Origin: SAR324 cluster bacterium
GTDB taxonomy: Bacteria; SAR324; JACQKK01
Direction: 5' to 3'
Assembly (NCBI GenBank): GCA_022574555.1
Contig: JACZRV010000016.1
Location: 1 to 46,980 of the forward strand
Length of the DNA: 46,980 nucleotides
Part shown: piece by piece, positions 8,147-16,706 of the stretch
How positions within the stretch are numbered: the first letter of the stretch is position 1
How the letters are laid out: each line of letters begins with the position of its first letter
Made by a program: the position numbers and the translations under genes
The notes under the pieces: generated by a model
Seen by the model: the letters and a program-made list of their open reading frames with translations, nothing else
Told to the model about the DNA's origin: nothing
The model's database searches: none

Positions 8147-9532
8147 ATGGTCGCCGTTCACCAACGATTCCGTCTCCTCCTTGCAGTAGTCATGGCTGTA
8201 GTCATGATGGCGGCATTGGGCTCGCCCCCCCTGGCCGCTCACCCCGATTCCTTTTCATCCCTGGTCAAGGCCCAACAGGCAAAGATCGTCCACATCAAGA
8301 CCAAGAACGACGATGACGGAGCGCCGAAGCCCAGGAAATTCTTCGGACCCTACCGGCCACCGGAGTTTTACCACGGGATGGGTTCGGGCTTCATCATCAG
8401 CGACGATGGCCTGATCGTCACCAATCACCATGTGGTGGAGGGGGTTAAGGTGATCGAGGTGGTGCTGAGTGATGAAACTACCCATAGAGCCCAAATCGTG
8501 GGAATGGACGAACGCACCGATTTGGCCTTGATAAAAATCGATGCCGAGAATTTGCCGTACGTGAGTTTCGGGGATTCAGCCACCCTGGAGGTGGGAGATT
8601 GGGTGGTGGCCATCGGCAATCCACTCGGGCTGGACCATTCGGTGACCGCCGGAATCATCAGCGCAAAAGGGCGCAACATCTTCGACGCGGAAAATGTGGC
8701 TTACGGCGAATTCATCCAGACCGACGCGGCGATCAATCCGGGAAATTCCGGCGGCCCTCTTTTCAACTTGGATGGCGAGGTCATTGGCGTCAACACGGCG
8801 GTGAGCAGCCGCGGCCAGGGAATCGGCTTCGCGTTGCCGAGCAATCTGGTGGTGAGCATCGTCCAGCAGATCCGCGAGCACGGCCGGGTGATACGCGGTT
8901 GGCTGGGAGTGGTGATTCAGGAGGCGACGGTGGAATGGTCCATTTCCGTCGGGCTGCCTCGATCCACCCGTGGCATTCTGATCAACGATATCGTGCCCAA
9001 TGCACCCGCCTCGCGATCATCCCTCCGCAAGGGAGACGTGATCATCTCGTTCGATCATCAGCCATTGAAAAAGGTGCCCCATTTACAGAAATTGGTGGCG
9101 TTCACGCCGCCGGGCAGCACCATGCCCCTCGAGGTCATGCGCCGTATTGAAGGCGAGTCCGGCTGGGAAAGGATTACCGTCGAAGTGCGCATCGGATTCG
9201 AACCCAGCGAGAAACTGTTGGCACAAGGCACTCATGGGATGGTGGACAAGTTGGATATTTCACTGGCTGAGGTGCCCGATGACGTGCGGCAGCGGCGAGG
9301 AATCGCCAAGGGCCAAGGTCTGATGGTGGAGCGGGTTGGGCCGAACAGTTTGGGAGGCCGCATGGGCCTCAAGCAAGGCGACATCATACTTGAAGTGGCA
9401 AGGCAGGCTGTCGGCGATAAGGATGATCTGGAGCGCGTCTTGCGTAAGGCTACCAGCAACCGCATACCCATCCTGGTGCAGAGGGACGATCGAACGTTGT
9501 ACCTGACTTTGCCTGCCCCGCAACTGAAATAA
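8147..9532 (+). CDS. htrA: HtrA/Deg-family periplasmic serine protease
   Basis: A quality-control protease of the periplasm. An N-terminal hydrophobic signal (LLLAVVMAVVMMAALG) ends near PLAAHP. The trypsin-like domain has H95 (TNHHVVEG), D125 (RTDLALIKI) and S201 (NPGNSGGP), and two PDZ domains follow, at about 260-365 and 370-455. The start at ATG 8147 has GAGGA nine bases upstream. The size, 461 residues, is normal. The gene follows lepB by 53 bp, so secretion and envelope quality control are probably co-expressed. It converges on the crotonase gene with only 16 bases between the stops. Confidence 0.94.
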   Translation: MVAVHQRFRLLLAVVMAVVMMAALGSPPLAAHPDSFSSLVKAQQAKIVHIKTKNDDDGAPKPRKFFGPYRPPEFYHGMGSGFIISDDGLIVTNHHVVEGVKVIEVVLSDETTHRAQIVGMDERTDLALIKIDAENLPYVSFGDSATLEVGDWVVAIGNPLGLDHSVTAGIISAKGRNIFDAENVAYGEFIQTDAAINPGNSGGPLFNLDGEVIGVNTAVSSRGQGIGFALPSNLVVSIVQQIREHGRVIRGWLGVVIQEATVEWSISVGLPRSTRGILINDIVPNAPASRSSLRKGDVIISFDHQPLKKVPHLQKLVAFTPPGSTMPLEVMRRIEGESGWERITVEVRIGFEPSEKLLAQGTHGMVDKLDISLAEVPDDVRQRRGIAKGQGLMVERVGPNSLGGRMGLKQGDIILEVARQAVGDKDDLERVLRKATSNRIPILVQRDDRTLYLTLPAPQLK

Positions 9533-9548
9533 ACCGGGCGGCGCCGGT
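9533..9548. terminator. possible short bidirectional hairpin between htrA and the crotonase gene
   Basis: The tiny gap between convergent stops contains aaccgg and ccggtt flanking gcggcg, a perfect 6-bp stem with a 6-base loop. There is no T tract on either side, so terminator activity is uncertain. Confidence 0.3.
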
Positions 9549-10358
9549 TCAGCGATGCTTCCAACGAGGCTGGCGCTTTTCCAGGAAAGCGGACATGCCC
9601 TCGTGTGCGTCTTCGGCAAGGGCGTTGCGCACCATGGCCTCCTTGCCCACCTCGTAAGCCGAGGATTGGTCCAAAGCCAGCTGCTTGTAAAACGCTTGTT
9701 TGCCCAGTGCAATGGTGTAAGAGCTGAACGGAATGATCTTCTGCGCCAGCTGCATGGTGGCCGCTGCCAACTCCTCGGGAGGGACGACGTGGTTCACGAG
9801 CCCCACGCGATAGGCTTCCTCGGCGCTGATCGCCTCGCCCGTGAGCAGCATTTCCATGGCCTTTTTCAGCGGAACGGCCCTGGAAAGGGGCACCATGGGT
9901 GTGGAACAGAACAGTCCGATATGAACTCCCGGAGTCTGGAATCCAGCGGACGATGCGGCCACGGCCAAATCGCAACTGGCTACCAGTTGACAGCCCGCGG
10001 CGGTGGCCAACCCCTGCACCTGGGCAATCACCGGTTTTGGCGACAAACGGATGGCCTCCATGACACCGGTGGATAAGCTGAAGAGACTTTCAATGCCGTC
10101 CCGGTTGTTCCCGAGCACTTCCTTCATGTCGTGACCGGAGGAGAAGACCGTACCGTTGGCGCCCAGGATCACCACTCGCACGTCCGGATCATCCCGGATC
10201 GCATCGAAAATATCCCTCAGGGATACCAGCATCTGGCGGGATAAAGTGTTACGCTTGTCTGGGCGATTGAGAGTAAGAATTGCCACGCCGTCCTTGTGCT
10301 CGCATAGCACCAGCGGCTCGTTTCCTGTGGGGGACTGGCGGGCGGGAATCGCTTTCAT
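9549..10358 (-). CDS. enoyl-CoA hydratase/isomerase family protein, ECHDC3-like
   Basis: A 269-residue crotonase-fold protein. The CoA-binding and oxyanion-hole regions are recognisable (ILTLNRPDKRNTLS, SSGHDMKE, and the Gly in ATAAGCQLVASCD). Both classical hydratase glutamates are replaced: the first by Q124 in GCQL and the second by G144 in TPGVHIG. True water-adding hydratase activity is therefore unlikely. The pattern resembles the ECHDC3-type subfamily, which may act on CoA thioesters in another way. The start ATG at 10358 has a good AGGAG about 9 bases upstream. It is a stand-alone gene, convergent with htrA. Confidence 0.9.
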   Translation of the reverse strand: MKAIPARQSPTGNEPLVLCEHKDGVAILTLNRPDKRNTLSRQMLVSLRDIFDAIRDDPDVRVVILGANGTVFSSGHDMKEVLGNNRDGIESLFSLSTGVMEAIRLSPKPVIAQVQGLATAAGCQLVASCDLAVAASSAGFQTPGVHIGLFCSTPMVPLSRAVPLKKAMEMLLTGEAISAEEAYRVGLVNHVVPPEELAAATMQLAQKIIPFSSYTIALGKQAFYKQLALDQSSAYEVGKEAMVRNALAEDAHEGMSAFLEKRQPRWKHR

Positions 10359-10711
10359 CTTGGCAATCTCCTCTCAAATACCGTGACCTTCCCGGGGTGG
10401 ATGTAATTTCACCTGTTCGTCGGCCGCTCTGTTTTCGGCTCCCGATACCGAATGATCGGCCATGAACCGGGATCATATGGTTACCGACACGATAGCATCG
10501 GGCGGTGAGGCAGGTCAAAGACGCCATCGAATGGCACAAGTTGCCTGATTCTTGCTTAGCCTGGGATATCAGGGAATTAGGCCTGAAAATGTTGGCTATT
10601 GGCGTATACTCGAAATCGGATCACCGATAAACCCAAGGACGGGATATTCGGAGCTGGCCGCAGCGTGCCCCACCCCGTTCTCGAACCATCACTTCATCCC
10701 GCGTGGCGTTC
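10359..10711. other. intergenic region upstream of motA
   Basis: This 353-bp stretch separates the divergent crotonase gene and motA. I see no gene. A segment tggcacaagttgc near 10532 superficially resembles a sigma-54 site, but the GG-to-GC spacing is 8 instead of 10, so I do not call it. Confidence 0.4.
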
Positions 10712-11524
10712 ATGGATATTGCGACCGTATTGGGACTGACCTTGGCCTCGTCTCTGATTTTCATGGCCATGATCTTCAACTTCGACACGGTCTCAGTCGA
10801 ATTCGAGAGGATCCAGTATTTTGTAAGCATACCCTCGGTATTGATCGTGTTCGGGGGCACGATGGGCTCGTTGCTGACCTCATTCCCGCTGGGCAGGGTG
10901 ATGCGTGTGGGCAAGATTGTCGCCAAGGTTTTCCGGCAGTCCGCCGAGGAACTGATCGAAACGCTGACCTTGATCATCGACGTTTCCAAGATTGCCCGAA
11001 AGAACATTCTGGCCATCGAGGACGCGTTGCCCAGCATCGATAACCTGTTTCTCCGCAACGGTTTACGCTTGGTAGTGGACCGTGTGGACCGGGAATTGGT
11101 CATCGAAATCCTCCATTCCGAGATGAAATATCTTGACATCCGCCGGGACGAGGAAGTCCTGATATTGAAGACCGCTGGTTCCCTGGCGCCGGCCTATGGC
11201 ATGGCGGGCACCTTGGTCGGCTTGGTGCTGATGCTGCAGAACCTCACCGACCCCGCATCCATCGGCCCCGCCATGGCCGTAGCGATCATCACCACCCTTT
11301 ACGGTGTGTTGGCCGCCAACATCATGTTCATTCCCTGGGCCAATAAGCTGGCCGCCAAGAAGGAAGACGACAAGATCCTGCGTGAAATGGTGCGTGACGG
11401 CATCTTATATATCGAAAAAGGCGAACGGCCGGACTTTATCGAGCAGGATTTGATGAATTACTTGTCCCCCGAACTGCGGTCGATGTACGAGGAAATGAAA
11501 TTCGAAAGCGCTAAGGGGGATTGA
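10712..11524 (+). CDS. motA: flagellar stator protein MotA (PomA-like)
   Basis: An inner-membrane stator subunit that conducts ions with MotB to power rotation. Four membrane segments are visible: LGLTLASSLIFMAMIF, YFVSIPSVLIVFGGTMG, the conserved GMAGTLVGLVLML and IITTLYGVLAANIMFIPWA, with the charged cytoplasmic loop between the second and third. The start at ATG 10712 aligns with PomA, while a GTG at 10703 would add three residues. There is no strong ribosome site. The gene runs into motB with a 1-base TGATG overlap. The sequence is PomA-like, which hints at sodium coupling, but the coupling ion cannot be fixed from sequence alone. Confidence 0.93.
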   Translation: MDIATVLGLTLASSLIFMAMIFNFDTVSVEFERIQYFVSIPSVLIVFGGTMGSLLTSFPLGRVMRVGKIVAKVFRQSAEELIETLTLIIDVSKIARKNILAIEDALPSIDNLFLRNGLRLVVDRVDRELVIEILHSEMKYLDIRRDEEVLILKTAGSLAPAYGMAGTLVGLVLMLQNLTDPASIGPAMAVAIITTLYGVLAANIMFIPWANKLAAKKEDDKILREMVRDGILYIEKGERPDFIEQDLMNYLSPELRSMYEEMKFESAKGD

Positions 11525-12165
11525 TGCCGGTCTTCGAGGAGGAGGAAAAGAAGTGTGAGGAGTTTACCGATTTTTGGATTTACTCCTACGGCGATATGGT
11601 GACACTTCTGCTTACATTCTTCATTCTGCTTTTTTCCTTTTGTAAGGTCGACGTCGAAAAATTCAAATCGGTGGCGGAAAGTTTCAAGCCCACACCGCCC
11701 GGTACGCCGTTTTTCCTTGAGGGTAAGGAATCGGTATTGGAAGGCGTGGCCGCAGCGGTGGAGACCACGGAACTATCCGACGAGGTATACGTCACTATCG
11801 ATGAGCGGGGGGTCGTTGTAGCTTTCAAGGATTCGGCACTCTTCGAGCCCGCGTCGGCCAGAATCCTTCCCCGGGGGCAAAAAACTTTGGACCGGTTCGC
11901 GCGCCTGCTCTACGGTCTGCCCAACGACGTAACCATCGAGGGGCACACCGACGACCAGCCGATCAAGACCGCGCAGTTCCCCTCCAATTGGGAGCTATCC
12001 GCCGCGCGGGCGGGTTCCGTGGCCAGGTTCTTCGAGGATAATGGGGTCAAGGGGCAACGAATGGAAGTGATCGGGCGCGGACCGTACAATCCGCGTTTCG
12101 CCAACGATACGCCAGCAAAACGCTCATTGAATCGTCGTGTCGAGGTGATCATCAAACCCGACTGA
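11524..12165 (+). CDS. motB: flagellar stator protein MotB (OmpA-like)
   Basis: This is the peptidoglycan-anchored stator partner, 213 residues long. A single membrane helix, YGDMVTLLLTFFILLFSF, begins with the conserved ion-binding Asp of MotB/PomB. The C-terminal OmpA-like domain has IEGHTDDQPI and the SAARAGSVARFF helix that bind peptidoglycan. The ATG at 11524 overlaps the motA stop by one base, which implies translational coupling. The last codons and stop are covered by a 14-bp tandem duplication at 12157-12184. Confidence 0.94.
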   Translation: MPVFEEEEKKCEEFTDFWIYSYGDMVTLLLTFFILLFSFCKVDVEKFKSVAESFKPTPPGTPFFLEGKESVLEGVAAAVETTELSDEVYVTIDERGVVVAFKDSALFEPASARILPRGQKTLDRFARLLYGLPNDVTIEGHTDDQPIKTAQFPSNWELSAARAGSVARFFEDNGVKGQRMEVIGRGPYNPRFANDTPAKRSLNRRVEVIIKPD

Positions 12166-12184
12166 TTTGGCCCGACTGATTTGG
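12157..12184 (+). repeat. 14-bp tandem duplication across the motB stop
   Basis: The unit cccgactgatttgg occurs twice without a gap, at 12157-12170 and 12171-12184. The first copy contains the motB stop codon TGA. The duplication leaves motB intact. Confidence 0.95.
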
Positions 12185-12598
12185 TGGAAGCCGATATTCG
12201 CCCCATCGGCGGCAAGGCTCGAATCTGTTGCGCGCCGGCATGCGGTCGGGCGCGCGAGGAGCGAGGCCATCACAAAAGTGGATGCGGGAACCGATTGGCG
12301 TTCCTTTCCAAACCCGGAATCCGCGGAATCGATATGAATCATCCGAACACTGGCGGCGTTTTTCCAGACAGAGACCGTCACCAAATCCGGGTCACGGTGG
12401 TGAAACAGAAAAAAATTTTCATCACGTGCAAAATGGACCAACTCTGGCATTGAACACGACGAGAAATGGATGCCGAGGACGGTTTCGAATCGATCGGGGT
12501 GCCAACAGTACCGAATCCTGCCTACGGCTACTATGTAGCATCCGGCGGCGTTGCGGAGAGAGATTTCGCCGTCCGGTAGAATGAATCGGGAGATACCC
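12185..12598. other. intergenic region between motB and fliN
   Basis: This stretch of about 410 bp has no gene I can support. A plus-strand frame of 90 codons beginning at 12181 is open, but its composition is Cys/Arg/His-rich and matches nothing I recognise. No terminator was seen, so fliN could still be read from the motAB transcript or from its own promoter here. Confidence 0.4.
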
Positions 12599-14140
12599 AT
12601 GACCGAAATGAACCAAGATGAACTAGGCGATCTGGACGCGGATATCGGCGCGAGCCTGGACCTAGACGACGAGTCTCTGTTTGCGGAACTGGATACCGAA
12701 GTGCTCCTCGACGATAGCCCCGCCCCGGACGGCGAACGCGAACTCGACATCTCCGCCGATGCGGACGATCTCGATCTGGGAGAACCCTCCAGCGATTTGG
12801 ATGATCTCGATCTGGGAGAACCCTCCGGCGAATTGGATGAGCTCGATTTGGGAGAATCACCGGCGTCCGAAGACGGCCTCGACGACCTGGATATCGGTGG
12901 AGAGGGGCTGGAAGAACTCGATCTGGGCGAATCGGGTGACGGACTGGACGACCTCCTCGACGACAAACCTGCCGCCGCGGACAGTCCTGAGGAACTTCCT
13001 CAACTGGAGCTGGATGCTGGGGAGGAGTCCCTGGACCTGGACTCCGATAGCGACGTGCAATTGGATTCGGACATGGAAGCGCTGGACCTGAGCCTGGACG
13101 AGGATTCTCTAGGCGATTTGGATGCCGGCGCCGACGATTTGGGTCAGGAAATCAGCGATGAAAGCCTGGAAGAACTGCCGCCCGCGGAAGATGAGAATAT
13201 CGCCGCCGTGGCGGAGGGCGAAGCCGTCGACGACGTCAGTTTGGACGATCTGCAGGTTGAGTCGCTGGAAGAGCCCTCGGAACCGGTTTTCGATCTGGAT
13301 AGCTTCGATGAGGCGCCTGCCGCCGCAGAATCCATGGCCGAAGCCGAGGAGTTGAGCGCGGCGCCAGACGTCAAAATCGATGAGCAACCTCTGGATCTGG
13401 AACTGGACGAAATCTCCGGCATGATGACTGAGGAAGAGACGGAGGAGACCGAACCGGACGTGGGTGGCGAGGAATCAGATGCCGGGGAGGAAGTGATCGA
13501 ACTCGAACCTGCAGGCGCGGATATCCAGGCCGAGGAAGAATTTGTCGCGGCGGATGACGTCGATATCGATCGGGTGGACCTGGAAGCGGAGGAGACCGAA
13601 TTCGTCGCCGTGGACGATGTCGATATCGACGAGGTTGAATTGGAAGCGGTAGAGCAGGAAATCGAACCGGAGGCGGAGGTGGACTTTGTCGCAGTCGAGG
13701 ACGTCGATATGGACGACGATGCCCTCGACCTGGGCCTGGAAGAAGTCGAACCGGCAAACATGGCGATGCCGGAACCCGTGGCTACTTGGGAGGAAATACC
13801 GGAGATCAAACCAGAGCCCCAACCGGCTTCGGAGGAGCTGGAGGTGCCGGTCACGCCAATGGCGGAGCCGCCCTCAGCGCCCCCCGAGCCGCCCCCTGCA
13901 CCGGCTTTGGCCAACAAAATATTGATGTCTATATCTCATCAGGTTTCCGTCGAATTGGGCTCGGTTTCCCTCAACGGTCAGGACCTGATGGATCTCTCGT
14001 ACGGCAGCATCGTTCCCATCAACCGGGTGGTCGGCGAGCCGGTGGATTTGATGCTCGAAGGTAAGGCCATTGCGCAGGGCGAAATCGTGCTGATTAACGG
14101 CAAGGATTTGGGCGTGCGCATCGTGGCCGTGAGTAAGTAA
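12599..14140 (+). CDS. fliN: FliN/SpoA protein with long acidic repeat extension
   Basis: The C-terminal 75 residues (about 439-513) form a FliN/SpoA beta-barrel domain: VSVELGSVSLNGQDLMDLSYGSIVPIN, VDLMLEGKAIAQGEIVLING, then LGVRIV. Such domains build the flagellar C-ring or type III sorting platform. Unlike E. coli FliN (137 residues), this 513-residue protein carries a very acidic N-terminal region with two repeat types. Residues about 50-110 repeat DLDLGEP/S with a 12-codon period, and about 310-385 repeat FVAxxDVDID. A Pro-rich linker (APPEPPPAPA) joins it to the SpoA domain. The ATG at 12599 has GGGAGA 5 bases upstream. The acidic part is probably disordered and could bind basic partners or mimic phosphoprotein surfaces. 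Its role is unknown. Confidence 0.88.
   Translation: MTEMNQDELGDLDADIGASLDLDDESLFAELDTEVLLDDSPAPDGERELDISADADDLDLGEPSSDLDDLDLGEPSGELDELDLGESPASEDGLDDLDIGGEGLEELDLGESGDGLDDLLDDKPAAADSPEELPQLELDAGEESLDLDSDSDVQLDSDMEALDLSLDEDSLGDLDAGADDLGQEISDESLEELPPAEDENIAAVAEGEAVDDVSLDDLQVESLEEPSEPVFDLDSFDEAPAAAESMAEAEELSAAPDVKIDEQPLDLELDEISGMMTEEETEETEPDVGGEESDAGEEVIELEPAGADIQAEEEFVAADDVDIDRVDLEAEETEFVAVDDVDIDEVELEAVEQEIEPEAEVDFVAVEDVDMDDDALDLGLEEVEPANMAMPEPVATWEEIPEIKPEPQPASEELEVPVTPMAEPPSAPPEPPPAPALANKILMSISHQVSVELGSVSLNGQDLMDLSYGSIVPINRVVGEPVDLMLEGKAIAQGEIVLINGKDLGVRIVAVSK
12771..12860 (+). repeat. 36-bp repeats inside fliN
   Basis: Two near-identical 36-bp units and a degenerate third encode DLDLGEPSSDLD-like 12-residue repeats. 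The DNA is as well conserved as the protein between the first two units, which points to recent duplication rather than old convergent acidity. Confidence 0.8.
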
Positions 14141-14217
14141 TTGTTCGGGCACTTCATGGCAGAAGCGGGTGCATCGTCCCACCTCCCCGCTCGGATTTAT
14201 TTAGCGAGGCACTTTTA

Positions 14218-15156
14218 GTGAGCGTGGAAAGCTACCAATTCGAGGAAGCGGAGCATATTCGGCTGGGAAGTTTCCCGGTTTTGGATACTATTCTTTACCG
14301 TTGGGCTCGGTTGATCGAAGAGTCGTTGTTCGATCAATTCGGGATCGAAATCTATGCCGGCGCCTCCGTCACCGAGGAGATCAAGTTTTCGTCGTTTTAT
14401 GCGACTCTGCGTTCGCCAAAGCCGATCTACTTTCTGGAGATGGAACCCCTGGTGGGTACTGCGCTATTCGTGCTCGACAACCGGTTTGCCAATCTGTGCA
14501 TCAATCAGGATTCCACCGAGGGAGCGCCCGCCGTCCGCGATGGCGGTGTGACCCTGGCCCCCCACAACCAGCAGCGGCTGCAAAAAGTGGTGCAGCGGCT
14601 GATGCTGGATTTCGATCGCGCCTGGCAAGGCATCCACCCGATCACGACTCACCTCCGCAAGATCACCACCTATCTGTTCCGGGCCCGCATCCTGAACGCG
14701 TACGAACGCTGCCTGGTGGCCCAGGTACACCTTTCCGGCCACAGCATTTCGGCCCGGGTCACCTGGTGCTTTCCCCGCATCATGCTCGATCCCATATTGG
14801 GTCAACTCCGCGGGCGGGCGGTCATTCCGTCGATGATCGTCGAACGCCATCCGGTGCCCCGCTTCGGTGAGGCGAACCGTCTGGAAAGTATGGACTACCG
14901 CCTGGCCGTCAGCCTGGGCCGGCTGCGGCCCCCTGCCCAAGGAGCGGCCATCGACGTGGGCAGCACGATCCCCATCCAGAACGATTCGGGTGCCGATGCG
15001 GTCGTGACCATAAACGGAACCCCATTGCTGGTGGGGACGGTGGGCCAGACTCACGGGCGCTACGCCGTGAAAATTACCGGACCTTACCGAAAGCAGCAGG
15101 ATCTGCCGCGCCCCGGAGCCGGGACGTTCTCTCCCATCCAGTGGCCGAGCGGGTAA
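14218..15156 (+). CDS. fliM: divergent FliM-like motor switch protein
   Basis: A 312-residue homologue of FliM. The middle CheC-like domain aligns from HIRLGSFPVLDTI through FLEMEPLVGTALFVLDNRF to the HPITTHLRKITTYLF region. The C-terminal SpoA domain aligns at VGSTIPIQNDSGADAVVTIN and TPLLVGTVGQTHGRYAVKI. Two functional features of canonical FliM are missing. There is no N-terminal CheY-binding peptide (xxEIDALLxx), and the GGxG loop that contacts FliG is replaced by a sequence around NQDSTEGAPA. The start is GTG at 14218, with GAGG upstream. It follows fliN by 77 bases, so the two are probably one operon. It could form a switch complex that is not under CheY control. Confidence 0.85.
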   Translation: MSVESYQFEEAEHIRLGSFPVLDTILYRWARLIEESLFDQFGIEIYAGASVTEEIKFSSFYATLRSPKPIYFLEMEPLVGTALFVLDNRFANLCINQDSTEGAPAVRDGGVTLAPHNQQRLQKVVQRLMLDFDRAWQGIHPITTHLRKITTYLFRARILNAYERCLVAQVHLSGHSISARVTWCFPRIMLDPILGQLRGRAVIPSMIVERHPVPRFGEANRLESMDYRLAVSLGRLRPPAQGAAIDVGSTIPIQNDSGADAVVTINGTPLLVGTVGQTHGRYAVKITGPYRKQQDLPRPGAGTFSPIQWPSG

Positions 15157-15280
15157 TCGCATACGCTAACCGCTCTTCGATCCCATTTGACTTGCAGACT
15201 GACCAAGCCGCTACCTAGTCGTCCCTGAAAAACCACGTAAGTTGTTGATTCAGGGGGTCCTTTTTCCATTTTTGTATGGT

Positions 15281-15328
15281 ATAAATCACCAGGATCATGG
15301 ATGAATCTTCAAATTGCTGGTGATTTAT
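15281..15328 (+). promoter_or_regulatory. hairpin over the transposase translation start
   Basis: The words ataaatcaccag (15281-15292) and ctggtgatttat (15317-15328) form a perfect 12-bp stem with a 24-base loop. The right arm covers the only ribosome-site-like sequence (ggtgat) and the first two bases of the transposase ATG. The left arm overlaps a -10-like tataaa at 15280-15285. A transcript begun at that promoter would lack most of the left arm, whereas read-through RNA from fliM would fold and hide the start. Confidence 0.7.
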
Positions 15329-16661
15329 GCGCCCGAAAAAGCCGTCCTGTGAGCTGGAGCTGTATCAATCCCACCTGGAACAAATTCTGAATCACGATCA
15401 TGCGCTTTACAAGCTGGCTCACCAGATCGACTGGGCCGTGTTCGAGGCGGAGTTTGGCGCGCTTTATCATCCTGGCAAGGGTCGGCCAGGGCTTGCGACG
15501 CGCCTGATGGCGGGGCTGCATTACCTGAAGCACACCTTCGACGAGAGCGACGAGTCGGTGGTGGAGCGGTTTCTGGAGAATCCGTACTGGCAGTACTTTT
15601 GTGGCTGCGATTACTTCCAGCACAGTCTGCCGCTCGATCCGTCTTCCCTGGTGAGGTGGCGCAAACGGGTGGGCCAGGCGGGCATGGAGAAGCTGCTCGC
15701 CGAAACCATCGAGGTGGCCAAGCGGCAAAAGCTGATCCAACGCAAAGACCTGGACCAGGTCAACGTGGACACCACGGTGCAGGAGAAGGCCATCGCCTTT
15801 CCCACCGACGCCCGGCTTTACCACAAGATGCGCGTAAGACTGGTGCGGGAGGCCGACAAGCGGGACATCACCCTGCGCCAGAGCTATCCCCGCCTGGGCA
15901 AAAGGGCCCTGGCCCGGCAGGGGCGCTACGCTCACGCCCGCCAGATGAGGCGGGCGGCGCGGGAAACCAGGAAGCTGAGGACCTACCTGGGGTGGGTGAT
16001 GCGCGATGTAAGGCGCAAGGCCCCACCGGGAGATGCGGAACTGGAGCGGCTGTTGGCGTTGGCGGAGCGGATTTACAGCCAGCAGAAAAAATCCAAGAAC
16101 AAGGTCTACAGCGTCCATGCCCCCGAGGTGGCGTGCATCGCGAAAGGCAAGGTGCACAAAAAGTACGAGTTCGGCTGCAAGGTGGGGGTGGTCAGCACCT
16201 CCAAGAAAAACTGGATCGCCGGCGTCGAGGCGTATCACGGCAACCCCTACGACGGTCACACCCTCGTAAGCGCCATTGACCAAGCCACGCGGCTGACCGG
16301 ATGGACGCCGCAAGAGGCGTTCTGCGACAAAGGGTATCAGGGTCATAACCGGCTTGTAGGCACCAAAGTGCACTTGGTTGGAAAGAGAAGAAAAAACCTG
16401 GGACGAGCTTTGAAAAGGTGGATGAAGCGCCGGGCCGCCATAGAGCCCATCATTGGCCACCTCAAGGCGGATCACCGTATGAACCGCAACCATTACCGGG
16501 GCCAACAGGGCGATGCCGCCAACGCCCTGCTGAGCGCCGCCGGATTCAACCTGAGAAAGCTGCTGGCTTTCTTTTTGCGCCTATTTGCCAGGGTGCTATT
16601 TGCGCTAAAACACGCAGGGGCTGGGTACCACTTCACCCCTCCAGCACACGCAGTGCCCTGA
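15327..16661 (+). CDS. IS5-family transposase
   Basis: A 444-residue DDE transposase. The N-terminal DUF772-type region is seen in LATRLMAGLHYLKHTFDESD and ENPYWQYFCG. The catalytic domain begins at VNVDTTVQEKAIAFPTDA with the first Asp, contains a second Asp near FCDKGYQGHN, and ends with the Glu in AAIEPIIGHLKADHRM. It is full length with no frameshift, so the element may be active. Translation probably starts at the ATG at 15327 inside a hairpin that would repress read-through expression. Confidence 0.95.
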   Translation: MRPKKPSCELELYQSHLEQILNHDHALYKLAHQIDWAVFEAEFGALYHPGKGRPGLATRLMAGLHYLKHTFDESDESVVERFLENPYWQYFCGCDYFQHSLPLDPSSLVRWRKRVGQAGMEKLLAETIEVAKRQKLIQRKDLDQVNVDTTVQEKAIAFPTDARLYHKMRVRLVREADKRDITLRQSYPRLGKRALARQGRYAHARQMRRAARETRKLRTYLGWVMRDVRRKAPPGDAELERLLALAERIYSQQKKSKNKVYSVHAPEVACIAKGKVHKKYEFGCKVGVVSTSKKNWIAGVEAYHGNPYDGHTLVSAIDQATRLTGWTPQEAFCDKGYQGHNRLVGTKVHLVGKRRKNLGRALKRWMKRRAAIEPIIGHLKADHRMNRNHYRGQQGDAANALLSAAGFNLRKLLAFFLRLFARVLFALKHAGAGYHFTPPAHAVP

Positions 16662-16706
16662 AATCGCTTTTTTCAGGGACGACTAAGTAGCCAAAAGGAG
16701 CGCATA

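Larger units (their letters stand above)
15216..16685 (+). mobile_element. IS5-family insertion sequence, complete
   Basis: The element of about 1.47 kb is bounded by perfect 17-bp inverted repeats, tagtcgtccctgaaaaa at 15216-15232 and its complement at 16669-16685. The flanking target reads CTAG on the left and CTAA on the right if the outer CTA is counted as target, which fits the 4-bp CTAR preference of IS5 relatives with one mismatch. It carries one intact transposase gene. It lies between fliM and the next plus-strand gene, whose ribosome site begins 6 bases beyond the right end. Confidence 0.92.

Noticed and set aside
10525..10560. sigma-54 promoter upstream of motA
   Set aside because: The GG-to-GC spacing is 8 bases, not the required 10.
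12181..12453. 90-codon frame between motB and fliN as a gene
   Set aside because: It has no ribosome site, an odd Cys/Arg/His composition and no family resemblance.
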